A stretch of DNA of 64,000 bases from Candidatus Thiodiazotropha sp. CDECU1 (lineage in GTDB: Bacteria > Pseudomonadota > Gammaproteobacteria > Chromatiales > Chromatiaceae). Below, in pieces: positions 21,299-32,549 of this stretch; within the stretch, counting starts at the first letter, position 1, and every line of letters begins with the position of its first letter. Below the pieces are notes generated by a model. That model ran no database searches. It worked only from the letters and a program-made list of their open reading frames with translations, and was not told where the DNA came from. The translations under genes were made by a program, and so were the position numbers. Where the stretch lies: assembly GCF_963455295.1 (NCBI RefSeq), contig NZ_OY734020.1:3348001-3412000 (forward strand), written 5' to 3'.

Positions 21299-21377
21299 CC
21301 AAACCTCGCTCCTCGCGCCTTGATTGGCGCTTTTTCAGGCACAACAGAGTGCATTGGATTAGTGTTAACAGGCCCTA
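21109..21377. mobile_element. 269-bp MITE-like foldback element with 33-bp perfect terminal inverted repeats
   Basis: The ends 21109-21141 and 21345-21377 are perfect 33-bp inverted repeats (outer sequence TAGGGCCTGTTAACAC). Two further inverted pairs are nested inside: 21141-21164 with 21216-21239 (21 of 24 matching), and 21252-21266 with 21326-21340 (15 of 15). Each end begins with TA, so a TA target duplication of the IS630/Tc1-mariner kind is possible. No transposase frame is present, and the ORFs in it are translated repeat. It adjoins the 5' end of the phosphoesterase gene. Confidence 0.85.
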
Positions 21378-21402
21378 AGACCTGCCTCCTCAGTCCGTTT
21401 AT

Positions 21403-21603
21403 TCATCGATCAGAAAAATTGGTCAGCTGCGACTCATAAACTGCACCGGCAGTGAAATAGTGCACGTCGTCGTCCAGATCCAAGTCCAACATGATTATTC
21501 CCTGACCGCCGGCAAAGGCGATCCGGTAATCCTCACTATCTTCACGTTTATCGTACTTGTTGCTACACCATCCGGTGATTCCACTCGACAGTCTGTTGCC
21601 CAT
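21403..21603 (-). CDS. Small hypothetical protein
   Basis: A 66-aa frame starting with ATG at 21603, preceded by a good ribosome-binding site (AGGTGAGG just upstream). The sequence is acidic in the middle (LDLDLDDDVHY) with no membrane segment or recognised motif. It lies upstream of the foldback element in the same direction as the phosphoesterase gene. The ribosome site is the main reason to believe it. Confidence 0.5.
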   Translation of the reverse strand: MGNRLSSGITGWCSNKYDKREDSEDYRIAFAGGQGIIMLDLDLDDDVHYFTAGAVYESQLTNFSDR

Positions 21604-21831
21604 ATCCTCACCTGAAAATGATCTGTTCGTCTTGGCTACAGTATTACCATAACCGATATCAACGACCTACAAAATGGGGGGTTCATTTTCTGATCAAGAT
21701 AGAACTGGCCAAGCGGACCGGCTCGCCCAACTTCGCAATTGCTTGCAAGATGCTCTAATCGGGATCAACCAGCGAAAACGGCAGTCGTTTTTACCTTTAG
21801 CGTAAGGGCCTTGGTAGCCTGTAGTGGTTTA

Positions 21832-22272
21832 CTATCCTGTGAGGTGCTGACGGGTCCATTGCACAATCCCCCCCTGATCCATGGCCCCTGCCTGGCGCGC
21901 AACCTCTCTACCGCCGCGCATCAGCATCAGTGTGGGAATACTGCGTATGCCGAAACGGGCGCCCAGCTGTTGTGCCTCTTCAGTGTTGACCTTGACCAGC
22001 CTGACCGCCGGTTCGAGTTGGGCGGCCGCCTGCTCGAAGGCCGGGGCCATCATCTGGCAGGGTCCGCACCAGGGCGCCCAGAAATCGATGAGCAGGGGGA
22101 TGTCGCTCTTCTGCGCATGGCGCGGGAAGCGCCCCTCATCCAGGGCCAGGGGCTGGCCCATGAAAAGCGGTTGGTGGCACTTGCCACATTTGGCTCTGTC
22201 CTGCAGCCGCTCGGCAGGGACCCGGTTGATGCCGTCGCAATGGGGACAGACGATATGTAGGGCTTCACTCAT
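21832..22272 (-). CDS. trxC: Thioredoxin 2 (zinc-finger thioredoxin TrxC)
   Basis: Cytoplasmic disulfide reductase with an N-terminal zinc-binding module. C9/C12 in CPHC and C29/C32 in CGKC are the zinc ligands, and WCGPC with C69/C72 is the redox site of the thioredoxin fold. The length of 146 aa matches TrxC. In E. coli trxC responds to oxidative stress. It is divergent from the CnoX-like gene, so the two may share a 129-bp control region. Confidence 0.94.
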   Translation of the reverse strand: MSEALHIVCPHCDGINRVPAERLQDRAKCGKCHQPLFMGQPLALDEGRFPRHAQKSDIPLLIDFWAPWCGPCQMMAPAFEQAAAQLEPAVRLVKVNTEEAQQLGARFGIRSIPTLMLMRGGREVARQAGAMDQGGIVQWTRQHLTG

Positions 22273-22401
22273 GATACTGATTCTATACGTTTGGATTATG
22301 CCTTAAATGGGGCGTGACGAGGGGGATTTCAAGTCCAACATTCTGGCTTGAATTCAGTATAATGGCGCCCCTTATCGGCTTATGCACAGGAGCTTTCACT
22401 T

Positions 22402-23265
22402 ATGGCGGACCAATCCTATGTCTTTGATGTCACCACAGACCGCTTTCAACAGCTGGTGCTGGAAAACTCCATGCATGTACCGGTACTGGTGGACTTCTGG
22501 GCCGAGTGGTGCAATCCCTGCAAGAGCCTGATGCCGACCCTGGCGAAACTGGCGGATGAATATGCGGGTAAGTTCCTAGTGGCGAAGGTCAACACCGAGC
22601 AGGAACAACAGCTGGCCGCCCATTTCCAGGTACGCAGCATCCCCAGCGTAAAGCTGTTCCATCAGGGCCAGGTGGTGGATGAGTTCATGGGGGCATTGCC
22701 GGAAGCGGAGATCCGCAGCTTCCTCGACAAGCATATTCCCCGCGAGTCGGATGCCCTGCTGGACCAGGCCGATGCCCTGCTGCTGCAGGGGGATGCGGAG
22801 GGGGCCGAGGCCCTGCTCAAACAGGCCAGTGAGACCGATCCGGAAAGCCCTCGGGTCAGACTCTCTTATGCGCGCTATATGGCCACCCTGGGCAAGCTGG
22901 ATGAGGCTGAAAAACTGCTTAAGGCCCTGCCCCCTGAAGAGAGGAACAAGCCGGAGGTGGCCTCCATGTTGGCGCGGATCGAAATCGATCGCGCAACCGC
23001 TGACAGCCCGCCGGCAGCGGAACTGGAGAAACGTCTGCAGGCAAATCCCGCTGACAGCGAAGCCCTGCATCTTCTGGCCACCCACAAGGTGATGGAAAAC
23101 GATTTCGAAAGGGCCCTTGAACTGCTCATGACCCTGTTACAGAAGGATCGCAGTTATGGGGACAATGCGGCGCAGAAGGAGATGTTGCGGATATTTGAGT
23201 TGTTGGGTGGACAGGGTGAACTGGTGAAGCGTTATCGCAACCGGATGTTTAATTTTCTTCACTAG
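22402..23265 (+). CDS. cnoX: Thioredoxin-TPR chaperone-like protein (CnoX/YbbN family)
   Basis: 287 aa: a thioredoxin domain (about 1-110) followed by tetratricopeptide-like helices (about 115-285). This is the layout of CnoX/YbbN, a holdase that passes oxidised or chlorinated clients to GroEL and DnaK. Here the active site is WCNPC (C37, C40), a complete CXXC, whereas E. coli CnoX has lost one cysteine. Redox activity is therefore plausible. A GGAG ribosome site precedes the ATG. It overlaps the stop of the convergent GIY-YIG gene by a few bases. Confidence 0.9.
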   Translation: MADQSYVFDVTTDRFQQLVLENSMHVPVLVDFWAEWCNPCKSLMPTLAKLADEYAGKFLVAKVNTEQEQQLAAHFQVRSIPSVKLFHQGQVVDEFMGALPEAEIRSFLDKHIPRESDALLDQADALLLQGDAEGAEALLKQASETDPESPRVRLSYARYMATLGKLDEAEKLLKALPPEERNKPEVASMLARIEIDRATADSPPAAELEKRLQANPADSEALHLLATHKVMENDFERALELLMTLLQKDRSYGDNAAQKEMLRIFELLGGQGELVKRYRNRMFNFLH

Positions 23266-23717
23266 CCTTTAACTTGCTGCCGGGTCTCCTCACAGGACCA
23301 TGATTCAACACAACATCCAAGGGTCTTGGCAAGCCCAGCCAAGGTTGGCGCCTGCCTGAAATAGAAGAGGTGGGAATCGCAATTGCAGTCACTACAGCCA
23401 AAACCCGGCAGCGACTCTGCCTTGCTCCATTTAGCCAATGCCTTCGCCCAGCGGTGTTCCAGGCGAGTCTGACTGTGGCTGTACCAGACTGATTCGATGA
23501 TTGCCATCTCTCTTAAATAATCGATATGCCAATGCTTCGACTTCGACTCCCGGCAATGTCTAGAGACACGCCCACGAACACCGCCTGGGCCGAATGCACT
23601 GCCCACATAAAGATAGTAACCAGGTCTGACATGCAGGACTCCCCAACGCCCTATCTCCACAGCACTGTTTTCGTCTGTCCTCAATAATATGGCGTAGGTA
23701 CCGGATTCAGTTTTCAT
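23262..23717 (-). CDS. GIY-YIG nuclease-fold protein of the DUF123 family
   Basis: The 151-aa version starting at ATG 23717 (MKTESGTYAILL) begins where similarity to DUF123/GIY-YIG-like proteins begins. A longer frame opens at 23798 but its first residues look non-coding. The GTYAILL and YYLYVGSAFGPGGV segments correspond to the GIY and YIG motifs. A C-terminal cysteine cluster (FGCSDCNCDSHLF) may bind metal. Its function in bacteria is unclear. It is co-oriented with and 46 bp downstream of the methyltransferase gene. Confidence 0.8.
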   Translation of the reverse strand: MKTESGTYAILLRTDENSAVEIGRWGVLHVRPGYYLYVGSAFGPGGVRGRVSRHCRESKSKHWHIDYLREMAIIESVWYSHSQTRLEHRWAKALAKWSKAESLPGFGCSDCNCDSHLFYFRQAPTLAGLAKTLGCCVESWSCEETRQQVKG

Positions 23718-23763
23718 GCAACCGCTGCCATGCTTGTTTTCAACCGGCCTGCAGGGGTGACGG

Positions 23764-24354
23764 TCAACGATTGGCACGGTTGGCAAGAAACTCGCCATTG
23801 CCGACCGGTAGGGTACAAGTAGAGAAAGCCGGGTCTGCGGAAACGATGCCGATAAAATGTGCGACTTCCTCGGCGTGGGATAGGGCGTTGTCCATCACAA
23901 GCAAACCACCCGGGCGGAGTATGCGACGGATGTTCGGCCACCAGTCAAGGTATTCACTCCGTTCGGAGTCGAGAAACAGCAGATCAAAACTGCTGTCGCT
24001 CTTCGCCTCGAGAAGATCTGCAGCATTGCCTTCCACTTGGGTAATGAAGTTGGATATACCCGAGCGTGCAAAATTCCTGGCAGCCAGCTCTATTTTGTAA
24101 TCGGATAACTCAACAGTGATGACTTGACCATCGATGGCCTGTGCCGCTTGCGCAAGCCAAAGGGTTGAATAACCGTTTGAGGTGCCGATTTCAAGTATAC
24201 GCCTGGCGTTGGTTGCCTGTACCATAACTGAAAGAAATTCACCCGTGTCGCGGGTAATGTTGAGCATACGCCGGGGTCGATCCGAGATGGCTTGATCGTT
24301 ATTTTGCCCAAACGCTTCGAGTTCGCTCAACAGATCTTGTAGTGATTGATTCAT
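23764..24354 (-). CDS. Class I SAM-dependent O-methyltransferase
   Basis: A 196-aa Rossmann-fold methyltransferase of the caffeoyl-CoA/catechol O-methyltransferase type. ILEIGTSNGYSTLWLA is the SAM-binding motif I, VITVELSDYKIELA the acidic post-I loop, and FDLLFLDSERSEYLDWW carries the metal-binding aspartate region. GGLLVMDNALSHAEEV completes the family pattern. The substrate cannot be inferred. It forms a probable two-gene unit with the GIY-YIG gene. The 245 bp upstream to the Usp gene show no gene. Confidence 0.85.
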   Translation of the reverse strand: MNQSLQDLLSELEAFGQNNDQAISDRPRRMLNITRDTGEFLSVMVQATNARRILEIGTSNGYSTLWLAQAAQAIDGQVITVELSDYKIELAARNFARSGISNFITQVEGNAADLLEAKSDSSFDLLFLDSERSEYLDWWPNIRRILRPGGLLVMDNALSHAEEVAHFIGIVSADPAFSTCTLPVGNGEFLANRANR

Positions 24355-24599
24355 CGAACTTTACACTATGGATTGTTAGATAGGGTGGATTGCAGGCCCA
24401 GGTCCAGGCTCCAAGACAACCAGCGGACTGCCCTCTCCTTTGCTGGCGAAAACTACTTTACGCTCGTTTATTTCCTGCTATGACCTGTTTGGCAAGCCTG
24501 CACAGTCTGTTAGGGATAGTAGCAGTAATGGGGCAAGTAGCGTTTTTACAGATCACGCCTCGGGCTTTGCATGCCATATCCTGGATCCATTCGCTGCTG

Positions 24600-25040
24600 T
24601 CATACCTGTTTCCGTGTCGGGACTATCAGGACCGGACACGTTGCCGCATGGAGCACACCTTCAGTAACACTCCCCATAAGAAGCTGATACATGGCTCCTC
24701 GCCCGTGCGAGCCTATGACAATCATATCCACACCCAACCTTGAGGCCTCTTGCAGAATGGTTTCTGCAGTTGATCCTTGCATCAGAAGTGCAGTTACGTC
24801 CAGCTTCTTCTCTCGCATACTATCAGCCATCTCTTGGATCTGGCGATGTTCATCATGGAATTTCTGCGAGAGTGAATCCCGAACCGATTGCGGTCCCACT
24901 TCATAACCGACGAAATCCGGTTCAGGTTCTGCGACATGCAGCAGCCAAATAGTTGCTGACAATGCTTGTGCGATCTCTTCAGCCTTTGTGACGATCTTTT
25001 GTGACGACTCGGAAAGATCAACGGCCACCAGAATCTTCAT
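24600..25040 (-). CDS. Universal stress protein (UspA superfamily)
   Basis: Single-domain Usp of 146 aa. MKILVAVDLSESSQKI is the N-terminal beta strand with the nucleotide-contacting aspartate. IVIGSHGRGAMYQLLMGSVT matches the ATP-binding G-2x-G-9x-G-S/T pattern, which places it among the ATP-binding Usps. Such proteins are usually induced by starvation or energy stress; no regulatory site was seen here. Confidence 0.93.
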   Translation of the reverse strand: MKILVAVDLSESSQKIVTKAEEIAQALSATIWLLHVAEPEPDFVGYEVGPQSVRDSLSQKFHDEHRQIQEMADSMREKKLDVTALLMQGSTAETILQEASRLGVDMIVIGSHGRGAMYQLLMGSVTEGVLHAATCPVLIVPTRKQV

Positions 25041-25139
25041 ATTACATTCCCATTAGACATGTAAGAAAGTATTGATCCATTGATTGAATATTGACACGGT
25101 AAATAGATTGCACAGCCCACGCATATAGGTGCTTATCGA

Positions 25140-25769
25140 TTACTTATGCAACAGATCTCCAACCCTGTCATCAATATGACTGTGCATTCGCACCCTTTCA
25201 TACAGAGTATATCCAAACGAGTCCTTGAGGCTTTTATCTGCCCCATGATTCAATAGCAACTCCACACATTCAGGCATATTTTTCATGACACAATAGTGCA
25301 GGGCTGTCTGCGGATGTTTTTTCCCGTTTAAAGCATCGATATCCGCGCCATTGGCCAACAATTCCGTTGCAACAGCATACTTTTTCCAGGCAACCGCTTG
25401 AAATAATATTGACCGCTCATTTTCATCTTTGGTGTTTACATCACTACCGGCGCTCAATAGCATTTTGAAGATATGCGGCTTCTCATTCCAAAGAGCGTAA
25501 TAGAGCGCAGTCCGTCCCCAGTTGTCCTTAAGCTCTAACTCTTTCCCATTGTTTAGGTAACCAGTAAGACCATCGATATCCCCATCACGGACTAAACAAT
25601 GTAACGGCATGGTCAGGCAATCCAGCTTGGACTTTTCCCGCAAATCAACAAAGTTCCTATTCTCTGACGACAGGTATATTTGCGGCGCGGCAATAAACAG
25701 CAAAACCAGCACTCCGACTATGATGCCTACTCCGAAAAACAATCCGTTTGAGAAGCTTCTTCTGCCCAT
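25140..25769 (-). CDS. Membrane-anchored ankyrin-repeat protein
   Basis: 209 aa with an N-terminal hydrophobic segment (about residues 9-30, FFGVGIIVGVLVLLFIAA) that should act as a membrane anchor. About four ankyrin repeats follow, recognisable by G-TALYYAL, LLSAGSDVNTKDENERS, LLANGADIDALN, TALHYCVM and LLLNHGADKSLKD. Ankyrin repeats mediate protein binding; the partner is unknown. The bulk would face the periplasm or cytoplasm depending on anchor topology. It stands alone between the Usp gene and tilS. Confidence 0.85.
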   Translation of the reverse strand: MGRRSFSNGLFFGVGIIVGVLVLLFIAAPQIYLSSENRNFVDLREKSKLDCLTMPLHCLVRDGDIDGLTGYLNNGKELELKDNWGRTALYYALWNEKPHIFKMLLSAGSDVNTKDENERSILFQAVAWKKYAVATELLANGADIDALNGKKHPQTALHYCVMKNMPECVELLLNHGADKSLKDSFGYTLYERVRMHSHIDDRVGDLLHK

Positions 25770-25886
25770 GCCTTATTACTTTCCACACCAATGTCAGGGT
25801 CCAAATAACGATTCACGGGAGCTGGATTTAATGCAATGATTGTATAGGAACCCTTGTTGCAAAACCAAACATGCAGAATTCAAAAG

Positions 25887-27212
25887 CTAAACCTTTATCC
25901 ATTCAATAAGGATGGCATCCTCGCTCACTCGCGCCTGAAAAGGCTGACAGATACAGAACCCTGGTATCACCGCTAATTCACCATCCAGGTAGACCAGTGG
26001 CATACGCTCCCGTTCCCAGGTCGGCACACCCCACTCCTGGAAGAGTTTTTTCAGCGGCCGATGGTGGGACTGATTGGGCAGCAGACATCGCTCACCACCC
26101 TGTCTGAATCGTACCTCCACTTTGGCCTGCTCCCAACGGGTTACTGAGACACCGCCTTCACCGGGTTGCGCAATCAACCGTCCTAAACCTTTGGGGAGTA
26201 TCAGTTCGTTCCCTCCGAGCCAGGCCAGCGGCTGGGCGGGTAGATCTATCATCTGGGCGGGATTGAGAAACAGCCGGTCACGATAGCGTCGCACCTCCCA
26301 ACCCTCCCAACTGATCAGCGGTACCGCATCGATGCGGCCATGCACCGCCTCTTGTTCCATGCGCACGAGCTTTTTCGAACTGGGCAGGGGGGCGCCGCTG
26401 GCGCTGATCCAGTGGCGCAGCAGGTTTCTGAGGCGAACGGAGTTCAGCTGTTTCAGGGCTGAGATCGAGAGGGTATCGCCATCTTTAGTGCGGGCCTTGG
26501 CCAGGTCCTCTTCGGCCTCCTCTCTTACCAGCATCAGCATTTCACCGCTGAAGCGGGCCGCCCGGGATAGGGTGGTGGCCGCTGCCGGCCAGCGGGAACG
26601 GAGCAGGGGCATCACCTGATGGCGGATGAAATTGCGATCGAAGCGCTGATCCTGGTTGGAGGGGTCCTCCTGCCAGGTCAGGTCATGTCGCCTGGCATAC
26701 TCTTCCAGGGATTGGCGTGAGCAATCCAATAGTGGCCTGGCCAACCAGCCGGGATCGAACCGGGCCAGGGGCGGCATGGCGGCGAGTCCGGCGGGTCCGC
26801 TGCCGCGCAGCAGTTGCAGTAGCAGGGTCTCCGCCTGATCGTCCCGATGCTGGGCGGTCAGCAACAGCTCCCCCTCCCTCATCTGATCGGCCATTGCCTG
26901 GTAGCGGGCCTCCCTGGCGACCGCCTCCAGACTCTCGCCGCTGTCGACGTTGAGGGTCAGATGTACGCTTTTCAGGGGAATGTCATAGCCATTGCAGAGC
27001 TCTTCGCAGAAGTTCTGCCAGCTATCGGCCTGATGTTGCAATCCGTGGTGCACATGGATCGCCCTAAGTTCAAAGGGAAGTTGGGGTCTGAGTTGGACCA
27101 GCAGGTGGAGCAATACGCAGGAGTCGAGTCCACCGCTGAGGGCGAGATGGCATCTGGATGCAGTCGGCAGCTGCCGCAGCGTCTCTAGCAGCCGGCTGGC
27201 TGTGAGGTTCAC
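25887..27212 (-). CDS. tilS: tRNA(Ile)-lysidine synthetase
   Basis: Ligates lysine to C34 of tRNA-Ile(CAU), switching its identity from Met to Ile decoding; essential in most bacteria. The PP-loop LALSGGLDSCVLLHLL lies at the N-terminus. The tRNA-recognition middle domain and the C-terminal FRQGGERCL..NQSHHRPLKKLFQE region are present. At 441 aa it is of the long, E. coli type. It starts with GTG at 27212, with AGGA 8 nt upstream, 15 bp after accA. Confidence 0.95.
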   Translation of the reverse strand: MNLTASRLLETLRQLPTASRCHLALSGGLDSCVLLHLLVQLRPQLPFELRAIHVHHGLQHQADSWQNFCEELCNGYDIPLKSVHLTLNVDSGESLEAVAREARYQAMADQMREGELLLTAQHRDDQAETLLLQLLRGSGPAGLAAMPPLARFDPGWLARPLLDCSRQSLEEYARRHDLTWQEDPSNQDQRFDRNFIRHQVMPLLRSRWPAAATTLSRAARFSGEMLMLVREEAEEDLAKARTKDGDTLSISALKQLNSVRLRNLLRHWISASGAPLPSSKKLVRMEQEAVHGRIDAVPLISWEGWEVRRYRDRLFLNPAQMIDLPAQPLAWLGGNELILPKGLGRLIAQPGEGGVSVTRWEQAKVEVRFRQGGERCLLPNQSHHRPLKKLFQEWGVPTWERERMPLVYLDGELAVIPGFCICQPFQARVSEDAILIEWIKV

Positions 27213-27227
27213 AAGGGATTCCTGCTA

Positions 27228-28187
27228 TCAGTCTCCAGCAAACTGACCATACTGCATGAGCCGCTGATAGCGGGTATCGAGCAGTTTGTCGACGGCCATG
27301 CTGGTGATGTTGTCCAATCCCTCCACCAACGCATGTTTGAGGCTCTTGGCCATGGTCTCGATGTCCCGATGGGCGCCGCCCAAGGGCTCCGGCACGACCT
27401 CGTCGACCAGTCCCAGCTCCTTCAGCCGATCTGAGGTGATCGCCATGGCCTCGGCAGCCAGGGGGGCCTTTTCCGCGCTTTTCCAGAGGATCGAGGCGCA
27501 CCCTTCCGGTGAGATCACCGAGTAGGTGCTGTATTGCAGCATCAGGATGCGATCGCCGACACCCACCGCCAGGGCGCCACCGGATCCGCCCTCCCCGATC
27601 ACGGTACAGATGATCGGTGTACGCAGGCCCGACATCACCTTGAGGTTACGCGCGATGGCCTCGCTCTGCCCCCGCTCCTCGGCGCCGACACCGGGATAGG
27701 CGCCCGGGGTATCGATGAAGGTCATGACCGGCAATCTGAAACGCTCCGCCAGCTCCATCAGGCGCAGGGCCTTGCGATAGCCCTCGGGACGGGGCATGCC
27801 GAAGTTACGAAACAGTTTGTCCTTGGTGTCTCGGCCTTTCTGATGGCCGATCAACATCACCGGCCGCCCCTCGAGACGCGCCACGCCGCCGACGATGGCA
27901 TGATCGTCGGCAAAGGCCCGGTCCCCGTGCAGCTCGTGGAACTCGTCGAATATGCGGTCGATATAGTCGAGCACATAGGGCCGCTGGGGATGACGTGAGA
28001 GCTGTGAGATATCCCAGGGCTTGAGGTTGGAGAAGATCGATTCGGTCAGGGTCTGACACTTGTTCTCCAACCGGGCAATCTCGTCCTGGATGTTGATCTC
28101 GTTGTCGGTACCCACCAAGCGGAGTTCTTCGATCTTCGCTTCAAGTTCGGCGATCGGTTGTTCAAATTCTAGAAAATTCAGATCCAT
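27228..28187 (-). CDS. accA: Acetyl-CoA carboxylase carboxyltransferase subunit alpha
   Basis: With AccD, transfers the carboxyl group from biotin to acetyl-CoA to make malonyl-CoA, the committed step of fatty-acid synthesis. At 319 aa it matches the E. coli length. The N-terminal [19 protein letters not shown], the [14 protein letters not shown] segment and the oxyanion-region [10 protein letters not shown] motif are characteristic. It follows dnaE and precedes tilS, the standard order. Confidence 0.96.
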   Translation of the reverse strand: MDLNFLEFEQPIAELEAKIEELRLVGTDNEINIQDEIARLENKCQTLTESIFSNLKPWDISQLSRHPQRPYVLDYIDRIFDEFHELHGDRAFADDHAIVGGVARLEGRPVMLIGHQKGRDTKDKLFRNFGMPRPEGYRKALRLMELAERFRLPVMTFIDTPGAYPGVGAEERGQSEAIARNLKVMSGLRTPIICTVIGEGGSGGALAVGVGDRILMLQYSTYSVISPEGCASILWKSAEKAPLAAEAMAITSDRLKELGLVDEVVPEPLGGAHRDIETMAKSLKHALVEGLDNITSMAVDKLLDTRYQRLMQYGQFAGD

Positions 28188-28255
28188 GCGCGAAATATAC
28201 CGGATTCAAATAGGTTAGGACAGCCTCTAAATCAGGAAATCTCAGGCAGGCTTCA

Positions 28256-31804
<3,549 letters not shown>

Positions 31805-31836
31805 GGTTGCCTATTCTACCCCGAATCGGTCTCAGG

Positions 31837-32424
31837 TCATGAGCCTGATAGCAACCGTTTTACCGGTGCGAATGAGCGCCGGTGAATCGGGGTGACGCCC
31901 AGAGAGCGCAGACCCTCCAGGTGCTGCTTGGTTGGATAGCCCTTATGGCGCGCGAGTCCATAACCGGGATAGCGGCTGTCCAAATCGACCATCTCACGAT
32001 CCCGAGCCACCTTGGCAATGATAGATGCTGCGCTGATTGCCTCCACAAGGGCATCCCCGCCAATCACCGTATCCACCCTACAGGCCAGCTGCGGAGCGTG
32101 TTTGCCATCCACCATGGCCAGACTGGGCAGGCAAGGCAGGCCCTCCACCGCCCGCTGCATGGCCAACAGGCTCGCCTGCAGGATATTGATCCGATCGATC
32201 TCTTCCACTTCCGCCCGTCCCAGACACCAGCTATGGGCCTGCTCCTTGATCAGCTGGGAGAGCTGTTCCCGGCGTTTCTCACTCAACTTCTTGGAATCGG
32301 CCAATCCCTCGATGGGTCGCTCAGGATCGAGTATCACGGCTGCCGCGACAACCGGTCCTGCCAAGGGGCCCCTTCCCACCTCATCGACACCTGCAACCAG
32401 GGTAAGTGCTTTTGCCATGCTCAT
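31837..32424 (-). CDS. rnhB: Ribonuclease HII
   Basis: Removes single ribonucleotides and RNA from RNA-DNA hybrids. The start region [20 protein letters not shown] holds the D-E catalytic pair, with further acidic residues in MVDGKHAP and [14 protein letters not shown] chose the ATG at 32424, 3-4 nt after AGGTG; an in-frame GTG at 32430 and an ATG at 32418 are alternatives, giving 193-197 aa. It precedes dnaE. Its usual upstream partner lpxB is separated from it by an inserted ligase gene. Confidence 0.94.
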   Translation of the reverse strand: MSMAKALTLVAGVDEVGRGPLAGPVVAAAVILDPERPIEGLADSKKLSEKRREQLSQLIKEQAHSWCLGRAEVEEIDRINILQASLLAMQRAVEGLPCLPSLAMVDGKHAPQLACRVDTVIGGDALVEAISAASIIAKVARDREMVDLDSRYPGYGLARHKGYPTKQHLEGLRSLGVTPIHRRSFAPVKRLLSGS

Positions 32425-32549
32425 AGTCACCTAAAATCAGCGTTACACACCCGTGCCATCACCCCAATCAGAGTGGCAACACATCAAATCATATGACCAA
32501 GGTCATGAGTTTATTTGTCAAACAGACGGAGATCGATAGGGAGTTCAGC

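Noticed and set aside
21154-21378. Short open frames on both strands inside the foldback element
   Set aside because: They share the same terminal peptide because they read the same inverted repeat; there is no ribosome site or protein family.
24390-24743. 117-codon plus-strand open frame between the methyltransferase and Usp genes
   Set aside because: It overlaps the 3' end of the Usp gene in antisense, has no ribosome site and resembles no family I know. The 245-bp gap shows no better candidate.
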